A stretch of DNA of 64,000 bases from JBFMFB01 sp040752115 (GCA_040752115.1 JBFMFB010000001.1:1-64000); one strand, 5' to 3'. Positions 1 through 10,218 are shown, numbered from the stretch's first letter. The notes: a model not told the origin generated them from the letters alone. Numbers and translations: made by a program.

Positions 1-75
1 ACTGACGTTTCCCAGAACTTCTGCCAGCTCCAGCACCGACAGCCGCTGCTTTGCTATCTTTGTTTCAGCATTCAT
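1..75 (-). CDS. Transposase, N-terminal fragment (window edge)
   Basis: The first 25 codons of a minus-strand gene run off the window start. The reading begins ATG at 75 with a good ribosome site (GGAGAGCAAGG) just upstream. The peptide contains LSVLELAEVLGNVS, which resembles the first helix of the helix-turn-helix domain of IS481-like transposases; this comparison is from memory. The adjoining ABC ATPase lacks its usual N-terminus, which fits an insertion-sequence end at about 76-105. Only 25 residues are visible, so the family is tentative. Confidence 0.5.
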   Translation of the reverse strand, partial: MNAETKIAKQRLSVLELAEVLGNVS

Positions 76-105
76 CCTTGCTCTCCTTTCGCATATCATA
101 TGTCA
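76..105. mobile_element. Probable insertion-sequence end
   Basis: This short stretch separates the transposase start from the point where nitrate-ABC-ATPase homology begins. It should hold the terminal inverted repeat of the element. The other end lies outside the window, so the repeat and target duplication cannot be verified. Confidence 0.35.
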
Positions 106-846
106 GGAAAGAAGGTTAGGGCTACACGCGACATCAACCTCGCCATCAGACAGGGCGAGTTCGTCTCGCTGATCGGCCATTCCGGCTGCGGCAAGTCCAC
201 TCTGCTCAACCTGATCGCCGGCCTCACCAATGCAACGGGCGGCACCATGCTGTGCGCCGGGCGCGAGATCGCCGGTCCCGGCCCGGACCGGGGAGTGGTG
301 TTTCAGAACCACTCGCTGCTGCCGTGGCTGACTTGCTTCGACAACGTTTATCTCGCCGTGGAACGCGTGTTTGGCCAGAAGGAAGGCCGGGCCGGGTTGA
401 ATCGGCGCACTCATGAAGCGCTCGCGCTGGTCGGGCTGGCGCACGCCGAAACAAAGTATCCGAATGAAATCTCCGGCGGCATGAAACAGCGCATCGGCAT
501 CGCCCGTGCGCTCTCGATGCGGCCCAAGGTGCTGCTCATGGACGAACCGTTCGGTGCGCTCGATGCGCTTACCCGCGCCAACCTTCAGGACGAACTGACG
601 AAAATCGCGGCCGGCACCGGCAGCACGGTCATCATGGTCACCCACGACGTCGATGAGGCAGTACTGCTGTCTGACCGCATCGTCATGCTGACCAACGGGC
701 CGGCCGCGACCATCGGTGAGATTCTGGAAGTAAAGCTCCCGCGACCGCGCGAACGGCTGGCGTTGGCCAACGACCCGCAATACCATGCCGCCCGCGCGGC
801 GGTGTTGGAGTTTCTGTATCACCGGCAGCTGCGGCCGGCGGCGTAA
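100..846 (+). CDS. Nitrate/sulfonate-type ABC transporter ATPase, 5'-truncated
   Basis: ATP-binding subunit of a nitrate/taurine/sulfonate-class importer (NrtD/SsuB family), which energises uptake at the inner membrane. Walker A is GHSGCGKST (residues 26-34), the signature ISGGMKQR (124-131), Walker B VLLMDEP (144-150) and the switch histidine H182. All catalytic motifs are intact. At 248 residues it lacks roughly the first 15-25 residues of the family, including the aromatic A-loop region that stacks on the adenine of ATP. The loss coincides with the insertion-sequence end, and the ATG at 100 has no convincing ribosome site. No permease or binding-protein gene is visible. It is probably a damaged gene; activity is doubtful. 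Confidence 0.75.
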   Translation: MSGKKVRATRDINLAIRQGEFVSLIGHSGCGKSTLLNLIAGLTNATGGTMLCAGREIAGPGPDRGVVFQNHSLLPWLTCFDNVYLAVERVFGQKEGRAGLNRRTHEALALVGLAHAETKYPNEISGGMKQRIGIARALSMRPKVLLMDEPFGALDALTRANLQDELTKIAAGTGSTVIMVTHDVDEAVLLSDRIVMLTNGPAATIGEILEVKLPRPRERLALANDPQYHAARAAVLEFLYHRQLRPAA

Positions 847-942
847 ACCCGGTTGCTTCGCTCCTGCACGAAAACCGCGACCACCGGCTATGCCTGAATC
901 TCTAGCCAACGCCCGGGGTCGAAGGAACAGGAGGAATACATC

Positions 943-1575
943 ATGGCGGACGCAACCAAAGTCACCGCGCTGTTGCTGCGGCGATATCCCGCGCCCAGGC
1001 TCGCGCTCGATTTTTCCAACCCGCTCGAGCTCTTGATCGCGGTGATTCTTTCCGCCCAGTGCACGGATGCGCGGGTGAACGAAGTGACCAGAACGCTGTT
1101 CAGGAGATACCGCTCTGCGGCCGATTTCGCGGCAGCGAATCCCGCCGCGCTGGAAGAGGAAATCCGGCCTACGGGGTTCTACCGGAACAAGGCTAGAATG
1201 GTAATCGGCTGCTGCCAGAAACTGGTCCGGGATTTCGGCGGCAGCGTGCCGGATACGCTGGAAGCGCTTGTCACGCTGCCGGGTGTGGGAAGAAAAACCG
1301 CCAACATGGTGCTGGGCAACGCCTTCGGCAAGCCAGGCATCGCGGTGGATACGCACGTGCTGCGCGTCGCCAACCGCATCGGCCTCGCCCGTTCGAAAAA
1401 TCCGGAAGAGGTGGAAAAGCAACTGGCGAGTCAGATTCCGCCAGCCAAATGGACCTTCTTCACCAATGCGATGATCCTGCACGGCAGGCAGACATGCACC
1501 GCGAAAAACCCGAAATGCCCGGAATGCATCGTCTACGCCGAATGCGAGTGGCCGGACAAGACGCCGCCGGCTTGA
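943..1575 (+). CDS. nth: Endonuclease III
   Basis: DNA glycosylase/AP lyase that removes oxidised pyrimidines in base excision repair. The 210-residue protein has the helix-hairpin-helix LPGVGRKTA (112-120) with catalytic lysine K118, catalytic aspartate D136 in VDTHV, and a C-terminal [4Fe-4S] loop C185-X6-C192-X2-C195-X5-C201 with the family's exact spacing. The start is fixed by a strong AGGAGG 9 bases before ATG. In related genomes nth often follows rsxB; here it follows a transporter fragment, so the upstream context may have been rearranged. Confidence 0.96.
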   Translation: MADATKVTALLLRRYPAPRLALDFSNPLELLIAVILSAQCTDARVNEVTRTLFRRYRSAADFAAANPAALEEEIRPTGFYRNKARMVIGCCQKLVRDFGGSVPDTLEALVTLPGVGRKTANMVLGNAFGKPGIAVDTHVLRVANRIGLARSKNPEEVEKQLASQIPPAKWTFFTNAMILHGRQTCTAKNPKCPECIVYAECEWPDKTPPA

Positions 1576-1606
1576 AGATCCTGCGTTTTCAGCGGGTGGT
1601 AGCCCG

Positions 1607-2770
1607 ATGAGCTTGATTCTTCCCGATTACCAGGGCGGCAGCATCGTCAACCTGATGGCCTCCATCGCATCGGCCCTGGGCGGCACTCCGCCCTATGCGC
1701 CGCTTACCGCGCTTGCTCCGGCAACCCTGTCCGGCGCCGCCAACATCATTCTGCTGGTGGTGGACGGCCTGGGTTACGAGCATCTGGCCCAGGCGGAAGC
1801 CGGAGATACGCTGCGGCGGCATCTGCGAGCAAGGATCACCTCGGTGTTTCCCTCCACCACCGCCACCGCCATCACCGCTTTTCTCACCGGCCTGGCGCCC
1901 CAGCAACACGGGCTCACGGGCTGGTTCACCTACTTCCGCGAAATCGGCAGCGTCGCAGCCGCGCTCCCGTTCCGCCCGAGGGTCGGCGGACGATCGTTCC
2001 GCGATGCCGGCATCGAAGCGGAGGCGCTGTTCGGCCACGTGCCGTTCTTCGACAGGATCGCCGTCCCGTCCTGCATGGTATCGCCGGAATGGATCGTGAA
2101 TTCGGACTTCAACACCGCCCATGCAGGGCGGGCGGAAAGGCGGGGATTCGGCTCGCTTGGCCAACTTTTTCAAACCATGACGGAGATCGTGCAGCAAAGC
2201 ACCGAGCGGAAATACATCTACGCCTATTATTCCGACATCGACTCGCTGGCGCACGAGCACGGCACCCGCAGCCGGCAAGTGGCGGCGAAGCTGGCCGAGC
2301 TGGATGCGGCATTCGCCCGCTTTCTGGCGGAGATTCGGGGAAGCAACAGCACCGTGATCGTCACCGCCGATCACGGTTTCATCGACACCGGACCGGAAAG
2401 CGTGATCGAGCTCGACCATCACCCGGCGCTCGCCGAGACGCTGGTGCTGCCGCTGTGCGGCGAGCCGCGCGCCGCCTACTGTTACGTGCACCCCGACAAG
2501 AAACGGCAGTTCGAGGACTATGTGCACGGCGAGCTGACGTCTTGCGCCATGCTATTCGACAGCCGGGAATTGGTGGAGCACGGCTGGTTCGGGCCGGGCA
2601 AGCCCCATCCGCGCCTAATGGAAAGGATCGGCCACTACGCGCTGATCATGCGCGAGAACTACATCATCAAGGACTGGCTGCTGGGGGAACAGCGCTACCG
2701 GCACATCGGCGTGCACGGCGGCGTCAGCGCAGACGAGATGCACGTGCCGCTGATTGTCGCGCGGGTCTAG
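1607..2770 (+). CDS. Alkaline phosphatase superfamily phosphodiesterase/pyrophosphatase
   Basis: 387-residue metal-dependent hydrolase of the type I phosphodiesterase/nucleotide pyrophosphatase group. Metal ligands are visible as VVDGLGY (D53), YYSDIDSLAHEHG, TADHGFID and a later HH pair; the nucleophile is the threonine in FPSTTATA (T84 or T85). No signal peptide is obvious, so it may be cytoplasmic. The substrate cannot be told from sequence. Its TAG stop lies in a CTAG that also encodes the stop of the convergent nitroreductase gene, so the two genes overlap tail to tail by 4 bp. Confidence 0.85.
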   Translation: MSLILPDYQGGSIVNLMASIASALGGTPPYAPLTALAPATLSGAANIILLVVDGLGYEHLAQAEAGDTLRRHLRARITSVFPSTTATAITAFLTGLAPQQHGLTGWFTYFREIGSVAAALPFRPRVGGRSFRDAGIEAEALFGHVPFFDRIAVPSCMVSPEWIVNSDFNTAHAGRAERRGFGSLGQLFQTMTEIVQQSTERKYIYAYYSDIDSLAHEHGTRSRQVAAKLAELDAAFARFLAEIRGSNSTVIVTADHGFIDTGPESVIELDHHPALAETLVLPLCGEPRAAYCYVHPDKKRQFEDYVHGELTSCAMLFDSRELVEHGWFGPGKPHPRLMERIGHYALIMRENYIIKDWLLGEQRYRHIGVHGGVSADEMHVPLIVARV

Positions 2771-3363
2771 ATTCTCCCCACCGCCATCAGATATATCGGC
2801 CGTTCGTCCTTGGGCATATCCATGATCCCGGCCACCCGCTCCTCATCAAACGCCCCCGCCACCGCACCCCCGAGGCCGAGCGCCGCGGCCTGCAGGAATA
2901 TGTTCTGCGCCGCATGGCCGGCTTCGAGATAGATGTAGCCGATGCCCCGCTGCCCGTATTTCCCGGTGGTGCGCGCCTCGACGGCGGCGAACACAATCAG
3001 GGCGGGTGCCCGCGCCATCCATCCCTGGTCCAGTGCGGCGCGCGCCAAGTCGGCACGCCTGTCGCCCTGCGCGACCATCGCCAACTTGTGACCGGCGGGC
3101 TCATAGCTGTAGATACCGGGATCGAGGCCGGCGACGTTGCCGGCCACGACGTAAACCTCAAGCGGATAAAGCGCGCCGGCGGAAGGCGCCGTCCTGAGAC
3201 CCTCCGGCCCGGTAATCCCCTGGGCGGCCCACAATAACTGCGACATCTCGCCCAGCACAAGCGCCGCCGCGCCGAACTCCCTCAGCGTGCGCCTGAGCCG
3301 CAGGGCGCGTTCCACCGAGCAGCCGCTGTCGGGGCCGGGCTTGGGCAGCAAGATGGTTTGCAT
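2767..3363 (-). CDS. SagB/ThcOx-type nitroreductase-fold dehydrogenase
   Basis: 198-residue FMN-dependent nitroreductase-fold protein of the SagB/ThcOx group. Diagnostic features are the early arginine pair RRTLREF, the segment APSAGALYPLEVYVV, and the C-terminal half with GHAAQNIFLQAAALGLGG. SagB-type enzymes oxidise azolines in ribosomally made peptides when paired with a YcaO cyclodehydratase. No YcaO, precursor peptide or exporter is nearby, so this is more likely one of the many stand-alone members that reduce an unknown substrate. It ends tail to tail with the phosphatase-like gene. Confidence 0.82.
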   Translation of the reverse strand: MQTILLPKPGPDSGCSVERALRLRRTLREFGAAALVLGEMSQLLWAAQGITGPEGLRTAPSAGALYPLEVYVVAGNVAGLDPGIYSYEPAGHKLAMVAQGDRRADLARAALDQGWMARAPALIVFAAVEARTTGKYGQRGIGYIYLEAGHAAQNIFLQAAALGLGGAVAGAFDEERVAGIMDMPKDERPIYLMAVGRI

Positions 3364-3470
3364 GGCTCATATCCTTTCGCGGCGATGAATGATGGCGCAA
3401 CAGAAAAATTCGACAAAAATTGGAAAGCGAGCCGGCGCCGAAGTTTCGTCAGATTCATTCCTAGAAATAA

Positions 3471-3980
3471 TCAGCTTCCCAACGCACGGCGGCAGGCAGG
3501 GCACATCATCGGCCCCTTGCGATCCGTATCCGCCAGGCTGTTGCTGAAGTGCATCACGCACGCCGGGTTGCGGCAGTGCCCCAAGCCAAGGGTATGGCCG
3601 AGCTCGTGGACGGATTCCTTCACCGCCCGGATGCGGAAGGTCGCCTCGTCCGCGCCCCAGCGCAGGCGGTGAAGCGAAATGACTGCGGCTTTTCCCGGGC
3701 TTTGCGCCATGCCGAACACGAAGTTCAGGCCATCCGCGAACAGATCGAGATCGGTCACCGCCAGCACGCGCCGTCCCGGCCGGCGCGCGGCCACCACCAG
3801 GAAATCGTCGGCGCGGCACTGCGTCCGCTGCGGATCGCAGGCACCATGCGGAACCGCGGCCGGCGGCAGCATTGCCGCTTCCAGGCCGAGCGCGACGAGG
3901 TCGGCGGCAAGGTTGTGCAAATCGGCTTCCGCTACGCCTTTGATCGGAAGCAGCGACAACTGGAGGCCCGGAGGCGCCAT
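3471..3980 (-). CDS. Archaemetzincin-like zinc protease (family M54)
   Basis: 169-residue protein with the complete M54 signature: HELGHTLGLGHC (H125, E126, H129, H135) for catalytic zinc, then C136 and C141, Met-turn M143, and C160-X2-C163 forming a second structural zinc site. The family was defined as archaemetzincin; it is common in archaea, present in vertebrates and scattered in bacteria. No signal peptide is visible, so it is probably cytoplasmic. The start ATG at 3980 faces the divergent cysS gene. Natural substrates of the family are not known. Assignment to the family is firm, function is open. Confidence 0.88.
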   Translation of the reverse strand: MAPPGLQLSLLPIKGVAEADLHNLAADLVALGLEAAMLPPAAVPHGACDPQRTQCRADDFLVVAARRPGRRVLAVTDLDLFADGLNFVFGMAQSPGKAAVISLHRLRWGADEATFRIRAVKESVHELGHTLGLGHCRNPACVMHFSNSLADTDRKGPMMCPACRRALGS

Positions 3981-4185
3981 ACAGGAAGCTTTCTCACCGG
4001 CTTCCCGTATCCCGCAGAGACGGGCGGTTGCCGGAGTTCATGTTCGTCATATCCCGATGCCAATTCCGACTCCGCCATGCCGGGGAAGTTCTTGCTTCCG
4101 CCGCGCCCGAGTGGCACAGCGCGGCACTCCGCGACAAGCAGCGCCCCGCCCTGTAAAATAGCGCCTTTTGTACGAAGCTGGCGCC

Positions 4186-5597
<1,412 letters not shown>

Positions 5598-5598
<1 letters not shown>

Positions 5599-7802
5599 TG
5601 GACACCACTCCCGACATCTTTTCCTACCGCAAATACTGGGCCAAACGCTTCGGCACCGCGCCCTTCCTGCCAATGTCGCGCGCCGAGATGGATGCGCTCG
5701 GCTGGGATTCCTGCGACGTGATCCTCGTCACCGGCGATGCCTATATCGACCACCCCAGCTTCGGCATGGCGCTGGTCGGGCGGCTGCTGGAAGCGCAGGG
5801 CTTCCGCGTCGGCATCATCAGCCAGCCGGACTGGCACAGTGCCGCGGATTTCAAGCGACTGGGCAAGCCCAATCTGTTTTTCGGCGTCACCGCCGGCAAC
5901 ATGGATTCGATGGTCAACCGCTACACTTCGGAGCGCAAGATCCGCTCGGATGACGCCTACACGCCAGGCGGCGAGGCGGGCAAGCGCCCGGACCGGGCGG
6001 TGACGGTGTATTCCCAGCGCTGCCGCGAGGCCTTTGCCGATGTCCCCGTCGTTATCGGCAGCATCGAAGCCAGTCTGCGGCGGCTCGCCCATTACGATTA
6101 CTGGTCGGAAACCGTGCGCCGCTCGGTGCTGGCGGATTCCAAGGCCGACCTGCTGATTTACGGCAATGCCGAGCGCGCGCTGGTGGCGCTGGCTCACCGG
6201 CTGGCGGGGGAAGAAGACATCCGCGGCATCACCGATCTGCGCGGCACCGCCTTCATGCGCAAGGGCACGCCTGAAGGCTGGACCGAGATCGATTCGACCC
6301 ATGTGGACACGCCGGGCAAGGTGGCGCCGCATGCCAACCCTTACGGGGAAACGGCAAAACCCGTAGCAGTCGTAGGGTGGGTTAGCCCGACAGGGCGTAA
6401 CCCACCGAGCGCGCCTTCTGATGCCGCGGATGGTGGGTTACGCTGCGCTAACCCACCCTACACTCCCTTCCCCATCAAGGGAGAGGGAGGAAAACCCCGC
6501 CCCGACCGCGACCACACCGTGATCCGCCTGCCGTCCTACGAGCAGGTGAAGAACGACCCGGTGCTGTACGCTCACGCCGCGCGCATCCTGCACACCGAAT
6601 CCAACCCCGGCAATGCCCGCGCCCTGGTGCAAGGCCACGGCGACCGCGACGTGTGGCTCAATCCGCCGCCGATCCCGCTCACCACGCCGGAGATGGACGG
6701 CGTCTACGGCCTGCCGTTCGCGCGCCGTCCGCACCCGTCCTATGGCGAGGCGCGCATTCCGGCGTATGAGATGATCCGCTTCTCGATCAACATTCTGCGC
6801 GGCTGCTTCGGCGGCTGCACCTTCTGCTCGATCACCGCGCACGAAGGGCGCATCATCCAGAGCCGTTCGGAAGCATCCATCCTGCACGAGATCGAGGCTA
6901 TCCGCGACACCGTGCCGGGCTTCACCGGCGTCATCACCGACCTGGGCGGCCCGACCGCCAACATGTACCGGCTGGCCTGCAAGGACAAAAAGATCGAGGC
7001 CGCCTGCCGGCGCCTTTCGTGCGTCTATCCCGACATCTGCAAGAACATGGGCACCGACCACGGCCCGCTGACCCGCCTCTACCGCAAGGCGCGGGCGATT
7101 CCGGGCGTGAAGAAGATCGCCATCGGCTCCGGCCTGCGCTACGACCTGGCGGTGCGCGACCCGGAGTACGTCAGGGAACTGGTCACCCACCACGTCGGCG
7201 GTTACCTCAAGATCGCGCCGGAGCACACCGAGCCGAATGTGCTCGCCAAGATGATGAAGCCCGGCATGGCGGCCTACGACGAATTCAAGAAGATGTTCAA
7301 CAAGTTCTCGAAGGAAGCGGGCAAGGAGCAATACCTCATCCCCTACTTCATCGGCGCCCACCCCGGCGCGACCGACGAGGACATGCTCAATCTGGCGCTG
7401 TGGCTGAAGAAAAACGGCTTCCGCCTGGATCAGGTGCAGACCTTCCTGCCGACGCCGATGGCGCTGTCGAGCGTGATGTACCATTCCGGCAAGAACCCGC
7501 TGGCGAAGGTCAGCTACGAATCGGAAAACGTCTTCACCGCCAAGGGCGAACGGGCGCGGCGCCTGCACAAGGCCTTCCTGCGCTGGCACGACCCGGAAAA
7601 CTGGCCGCTGCTGCGCGAAGCGCTGAAGAGGATGGGACGCGCCGACCTGATCGGCAACGGCAAGCATCACCTGGTGCCGGCCTGGCAGCCGGCGGGCACG
7701 AGCAAGACGCCCGAAGGCGCGCGCCGTCCAAGGAACACCTCCCGCAAACCCGCTGCCGTGCCGCAACCAAACCGGGCCGGGCGCCGGGGCAAGCCGCGCT
7801 AA
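5598..7802 (+). CDS. ygiQ: YgiQ-family radical SAM protein
   Basis: 734-residue protein starting MDTTPDIFSYRKYWAKRF, typical of YgiQ (UPF0313). The radical SAM cluster is C403-X3-C407-X2-C410 in RGCFGGCTFC. The N-terminal half is the usual B12-binding-like domain preceding the radical SAM core, and a low-complexity basic tail ends the protein. The reaction is unknown for the family. Residues about 256-295 are encoded by an inserted palindromic repeat (6372-6461) and flanking bases, giving a segment with VGWVSP and CANPPYTPF that normal YgiQ proteins should lack. Start overlaps the cysS stop. Confidence 0.92.
6372..6461. repeat. Nested palindromic repeat read in frame within ygiQ
   Basis: Outer arms GTAGGGTGGGTTAGC (6372-6386) and GCTAACCCACCCTAC (6447-6461) are perfect 15-bp inverted repeats. 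Inner arms GCGTAACCCACC (6395-6406) and GGTGGGTTACGC (6432-6443) are also perfect. This GTAGGGTGGGTTA type is recognised as a dispersed intergenic repeat in many bacteria; here it lies inside a coding region without breaking the frame. Confidence 0.9.
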
Positions 7803-7806
7803 GCGC

Positions 7807-8439
7807 CTAATTCGGCACCTGGCCGATCACCACTTTGGTTTCGCTGCTGTGGGCGCTTTCGATCGCCAGCCGGGTGGGGGCCGCGCCCTTGCGCAATTCG
7901 GAAATCATGTAATCCCGCGCTTCCTTCGTCGGCGCATAGACCGACACCAGCGAATCGCTGCGCGCCGCCAGGCCGCCGAGTTTCTTCAGAACCGCCGCCG
8001 CGTCTTCCGAATGATGGCGCACCGCGTCGTCCGGCAACGGCGTTTCCAGCTTGTCGAAGGTGGCGACTTTCCCGCCCGCTGCAACCGATTCCCGCGCATA
8101 GAGCTTGGGCTGCTCGTAACGGTAGCGGTCCTGCGAACCCTGTACCTGCGAAATCTCGTAAGAAGCGGACTGAGCGTCCTGCAGCCGCCTGTCCGCCTGG
8201 AGCCCGCGCCAGTAGCCGATGCCGCCGCCGGCCAGCGCGCCCAGCAGGGTGGTGGTCGTGCGGTCGCTGTCCGTCAGGTAGCCCAGCACATTCCCGGCGA
8301 CCGCGCCGATTGCCGCACCGACTGCGGCCTGCTCCGGGGCACGGGATTCGACGGTGGGATAGCTGCCGGGAGCGGCGCATCCGCCTGCAATGGCGGCCAG
8401 CAGCAATACGCTTGCGGATTGATGGAATCTGTTCTTCAT
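7807..8439 (-). CDS. Glycine-zipper lipoprotein
   Basis: 210-residue envelope protein. The signal peptide ends in AGGC with C21 as the likely lipidated cysteine. Residues around 38-78 form two glycine-rich segments (AAVGAAIGAVAGNVLGYL and LLGALAGGGIGYW) of the glycine-zipper type found in SlyB/OsmB-like outer-membrane lipoproteins. The remainder is soluble and unassigned. ATG at 8439 was chosen because GGAGACAAGCG precedes it; a longer frame upstream would run into the 8519-8566 palindrome. Convergent with ygiQ with a 4-bp gap. Confidence 0.78.
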   Translation of the reverse strand: MKNRFHQSASVLLLAAIAGGCAAPGSYPTVESRAPEQAAVGAAIGAVAGNVLGYLTDSDRTTTTLLGALAGGGIGYWRGLQADRRLQDAQSASYEISQVQGSQDRYRYEQPKLYARESVAAGGKVATFDKLETPLPDDAVRHHSEDAAAVLKKLGGLAARSDSLVSVYAPTKEARDYMISELRKGAAPTRLAIESAHSSETKVVIGQVPN

Positions 8440-8518
8440 CGCTTGTCTCCTATTAAGCCGGCCCTCAAATACACTGCCACATTCTTTGGGCGGACGAAAA
8501 CCTTTGTACCGTACCGAA

Positions 8519-8566
8519 TAGGGCGGGCCGTGCCCGCCGCAAAGCTGGCGGCCGCGGGCCGCCCTA
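8519..8566. repeat. GC-rich palindrome, copy 1
   Basis: TAGGGCGGGCCGTGCCCGCC (8519-8538) faces GGCGGCCGCGGGCCGCCCTA (8547-8566) across a short spacer, forming a strong hairpin upstream of the lipoprotein gene. The first arm recurs in reverse complement at 13045-13064, so this is a dispersed repeat. Confidence 0.75.
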
Positions 8567-8632
8567 TACCGTAACACAACTGGCGCGTGTGTACGGACAG
8601 GCATTTTCGGGCAGCCTTAATAACTTAACGAA

Positions 8633-8968
8633 TCAGGCCACAAGATTGACGGCCACCACGATTTGATCGGCCCTGCGCCGGTTGCCCCGGCGCCTGCCCG
8701 GCCCGGAACGGGTATCCAGCAGCACGGCGCGGCGCGACACGCGCCGGCTCATGCGGCGCCGCTCTTTCCCTGCCGCTCTTTCCTCGGCGGGCGGTAACGG
8801 GCGCCGCGCCCATCCCGCAGCCGGCTGCTTCTGCCTGGCGCGCCGATAGACCTGGGGCGGAATGGATCGCGCGGTCACCGGCCTCGCAGGACGAACGTAC
8901 CTCACCGGCTTGACGTCAACCGGTTCCTTGATCGGGACATAAAGCGGTTCGCTGGGTACATACCGCAT
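8633..8968 (-). CDS. Small arginine-rich hypothetical protein
   Basis: Possible gene of 111 residues starting MRYVPSEPLYVPIKEP, preceded by GGAG nine bases before ATG at 8968. It is proline-rich then strongly basic (RRMSRRVSRRAVLL and similar), with no recognised domain. No gene occupies the other strand here. The basic composition could equally arise from non-coding GC-rich DNA, so this is tentative. Confidence 0.35.
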   Translation of the reverse strand: MRYVPSEPLYVPIKEPVDVKPVRYVRPARPVTARSIPPQVYRRARQKQPAAGWARRPLPPAEERAAGKERRRMSRRVSRRAVLLDTRSGPGRRRGNRRRADQIVVAVNLVA

Positions 8969-9140
8969 ACGACTTTTCTCCACTTTTTTTGATTTGAGTA
9001 TGGCATCCGGAAAAAAATCCCGAAACACCGGCCGCCCGCGAACGCCCTTGCCCTCCGCTCGCGGCGCCATGACATTCCCCAGACCGTGGGGCATAATTAC
9101 GCTTTTCAACCCCGCCGACGGGCCAACAGGCCGGCGATAA

Positions 9141-9809
9141 ATGCAGGACGCAACGATGACCTCCACAACCAAGCTCCAAGCCGCCCTCCTCACGGCCTTG
9201 CTCGCCGCGAGTACGGCCGGCCACGCATTTTCCAACCTCGGCGCGGAAGGCGCCCCACAGGCGAAGGAAGCCCCCCAGATCAAAATCGGCGAGGGGCGGA
9301 AGCCTCTCACCAAGCCAGGCAAGGACGGCGCAACCCGGCTTTTCCTCCTCGACTGGGAAACCGATGTGCCAGGCGCCTGGAAGGAACAGACGCCCAGCTC
9401 CAGCATGCGGCTCGCCCAGTACCAGATTCCCGGAGCGAACAGCAGCGAAGAGGGAGAACTGGTGGTGTTCTTCTTCGGCGAGGGCACGGGGGGGCCGGTG
9501 GAAGCCAACATTTCGCGCTGGCAGACGCAATTTTCCGGGCCGGACGGCAAGGAAGTGACGCCCAAGGTCGAGAAGTTCGCGGTCGGCGGCATGAACGTCA
9601 CCACCGCCGAATTTCACGGCTCCTACGCCCGCGCCATCGGCGTCGGGCCGGGCGGGAAAGCCAAAGCGAATCAGGCACTGCTCGCGGCCATCGTGGAGAC
9701 GCCAAAGGGCAAGCTGACTTTCCAGCTGCACGGACCGGAAGCCACGGTCGACGCCCAGCGCGACGCCTTCCTCGGCTTCATCAAGGGACTGAAGCCGGCC
9801 GCGAAGTGA
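9141..9809 (+). CDS. Exported hypothetical protein
   Basis: 222-residue protein with a cleavable signal peptide (LQAALLTALLAASTAGHAF, cleavage near residue 29). The mature part is soluble, with a segment LFLLDWETDVPGAWKEQTPSSSMR followed by a beta-rich region containing GELVVFFFGEGTGG and ending in a helix. It resembles uncharacterised periplasmic proteins of bacteria and planctomycetes, from memory only. ATG at 9156 (MTSTTKLQ) is an equally possible start. It ends 6 bp from the convergent hslR gene. Confidence 0.7.
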   Translation: MQDATMTSTTKLQAALLTALLAASTAGHAFSNLGAEGAPQAKEAPQIKIGEGRKPLTKPGKDGATRLFLLDWETDVPGAWKEQTPSSSMRLAQYQIPGANSSEEGELVVFFFGEGTGGPVEANISRWQTQFSGPDGKEVTPKVEKFAVGGMNVTTAEFHGSYARAIGVGPGGKAKANQALLAAIVETPKGKLTFQLHGPEATVDAQRDAFLGFIKGLKPAAK

Positions 9810-9815
9810 TTCCTG

Positions 9816-10214
9816 CTAAACCCCGCCGGTAAAGCGAATGATGTGACGGCGCGCTTTCTTGGTGGGGCGTCCTTTCCGGGCTGAATTGGGCTCAGGCTGG
9901 GCGCGCAGTTGCTCGGCCAGGGTTTCGCGCGCCATCCGGCTTTCCGCCGTCTCCTCGTAAAGCAGCGCCGCCTCCGGAGCGGGGCCGCGCCGCTGCGACA
10001 GCGCCCGTACCGTTACCGTCAACTCGAACGGCCCCTGGCGAATCCTCAATTCGTCGCCGACACTCACGGCTCTGGCCGGTTTGACGCGTGCGCCGTTGCA
10101 ATGCACCTTGCCGCCTTCGACCGCCTGTGCAGCCAGGGAGCGCGTCTTGAAAAATCGCGCCGCCCACAGCCACTTGTCGAGGCGGATTTTTTCCCTGTCG
10201 TTTGAATCGCTCAT
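9816..10214 (-). CDS. hslR: Heat shock protein 15, S4 RNA-binding protein
   Basis: 132-residue Hsp15 homologue. The S4 domain is at residues 8-60 (IRLDKWLWAARFFKTRSLA, then GGKVHCNGARVKPAR) with a basic C-terminal tail ending RHIIRFTGGV. Hsp15 binds 50S subunits carrying blocked nascent chains and helps recycle them. It lies 4 bp downstream of hslO in the same direction, the same pairing seen in E. coli, so the two form a heat/oxidative stress operon. Confidence 0.95.
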   Translation of the reverse strand: MSDSNDREKIRLDKWLWAARFFKTRSLAAQAVEGGKVHCNGARVKPARAVSVGDELRIRQGPFELTVTVRALSQRRGPAPEAALLYEETAESRMARETLAEQLRAQPEPNSARKGRPTKKARRHIIRFTGGV

Positions 10215-10218
10215 CCGT

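Noticed and set aside
103..1482. Long minus-strand frame of 459 codons
   Set aside because: It is antisense to the ABC ATPase and nth, both of which carry complete family motifs.
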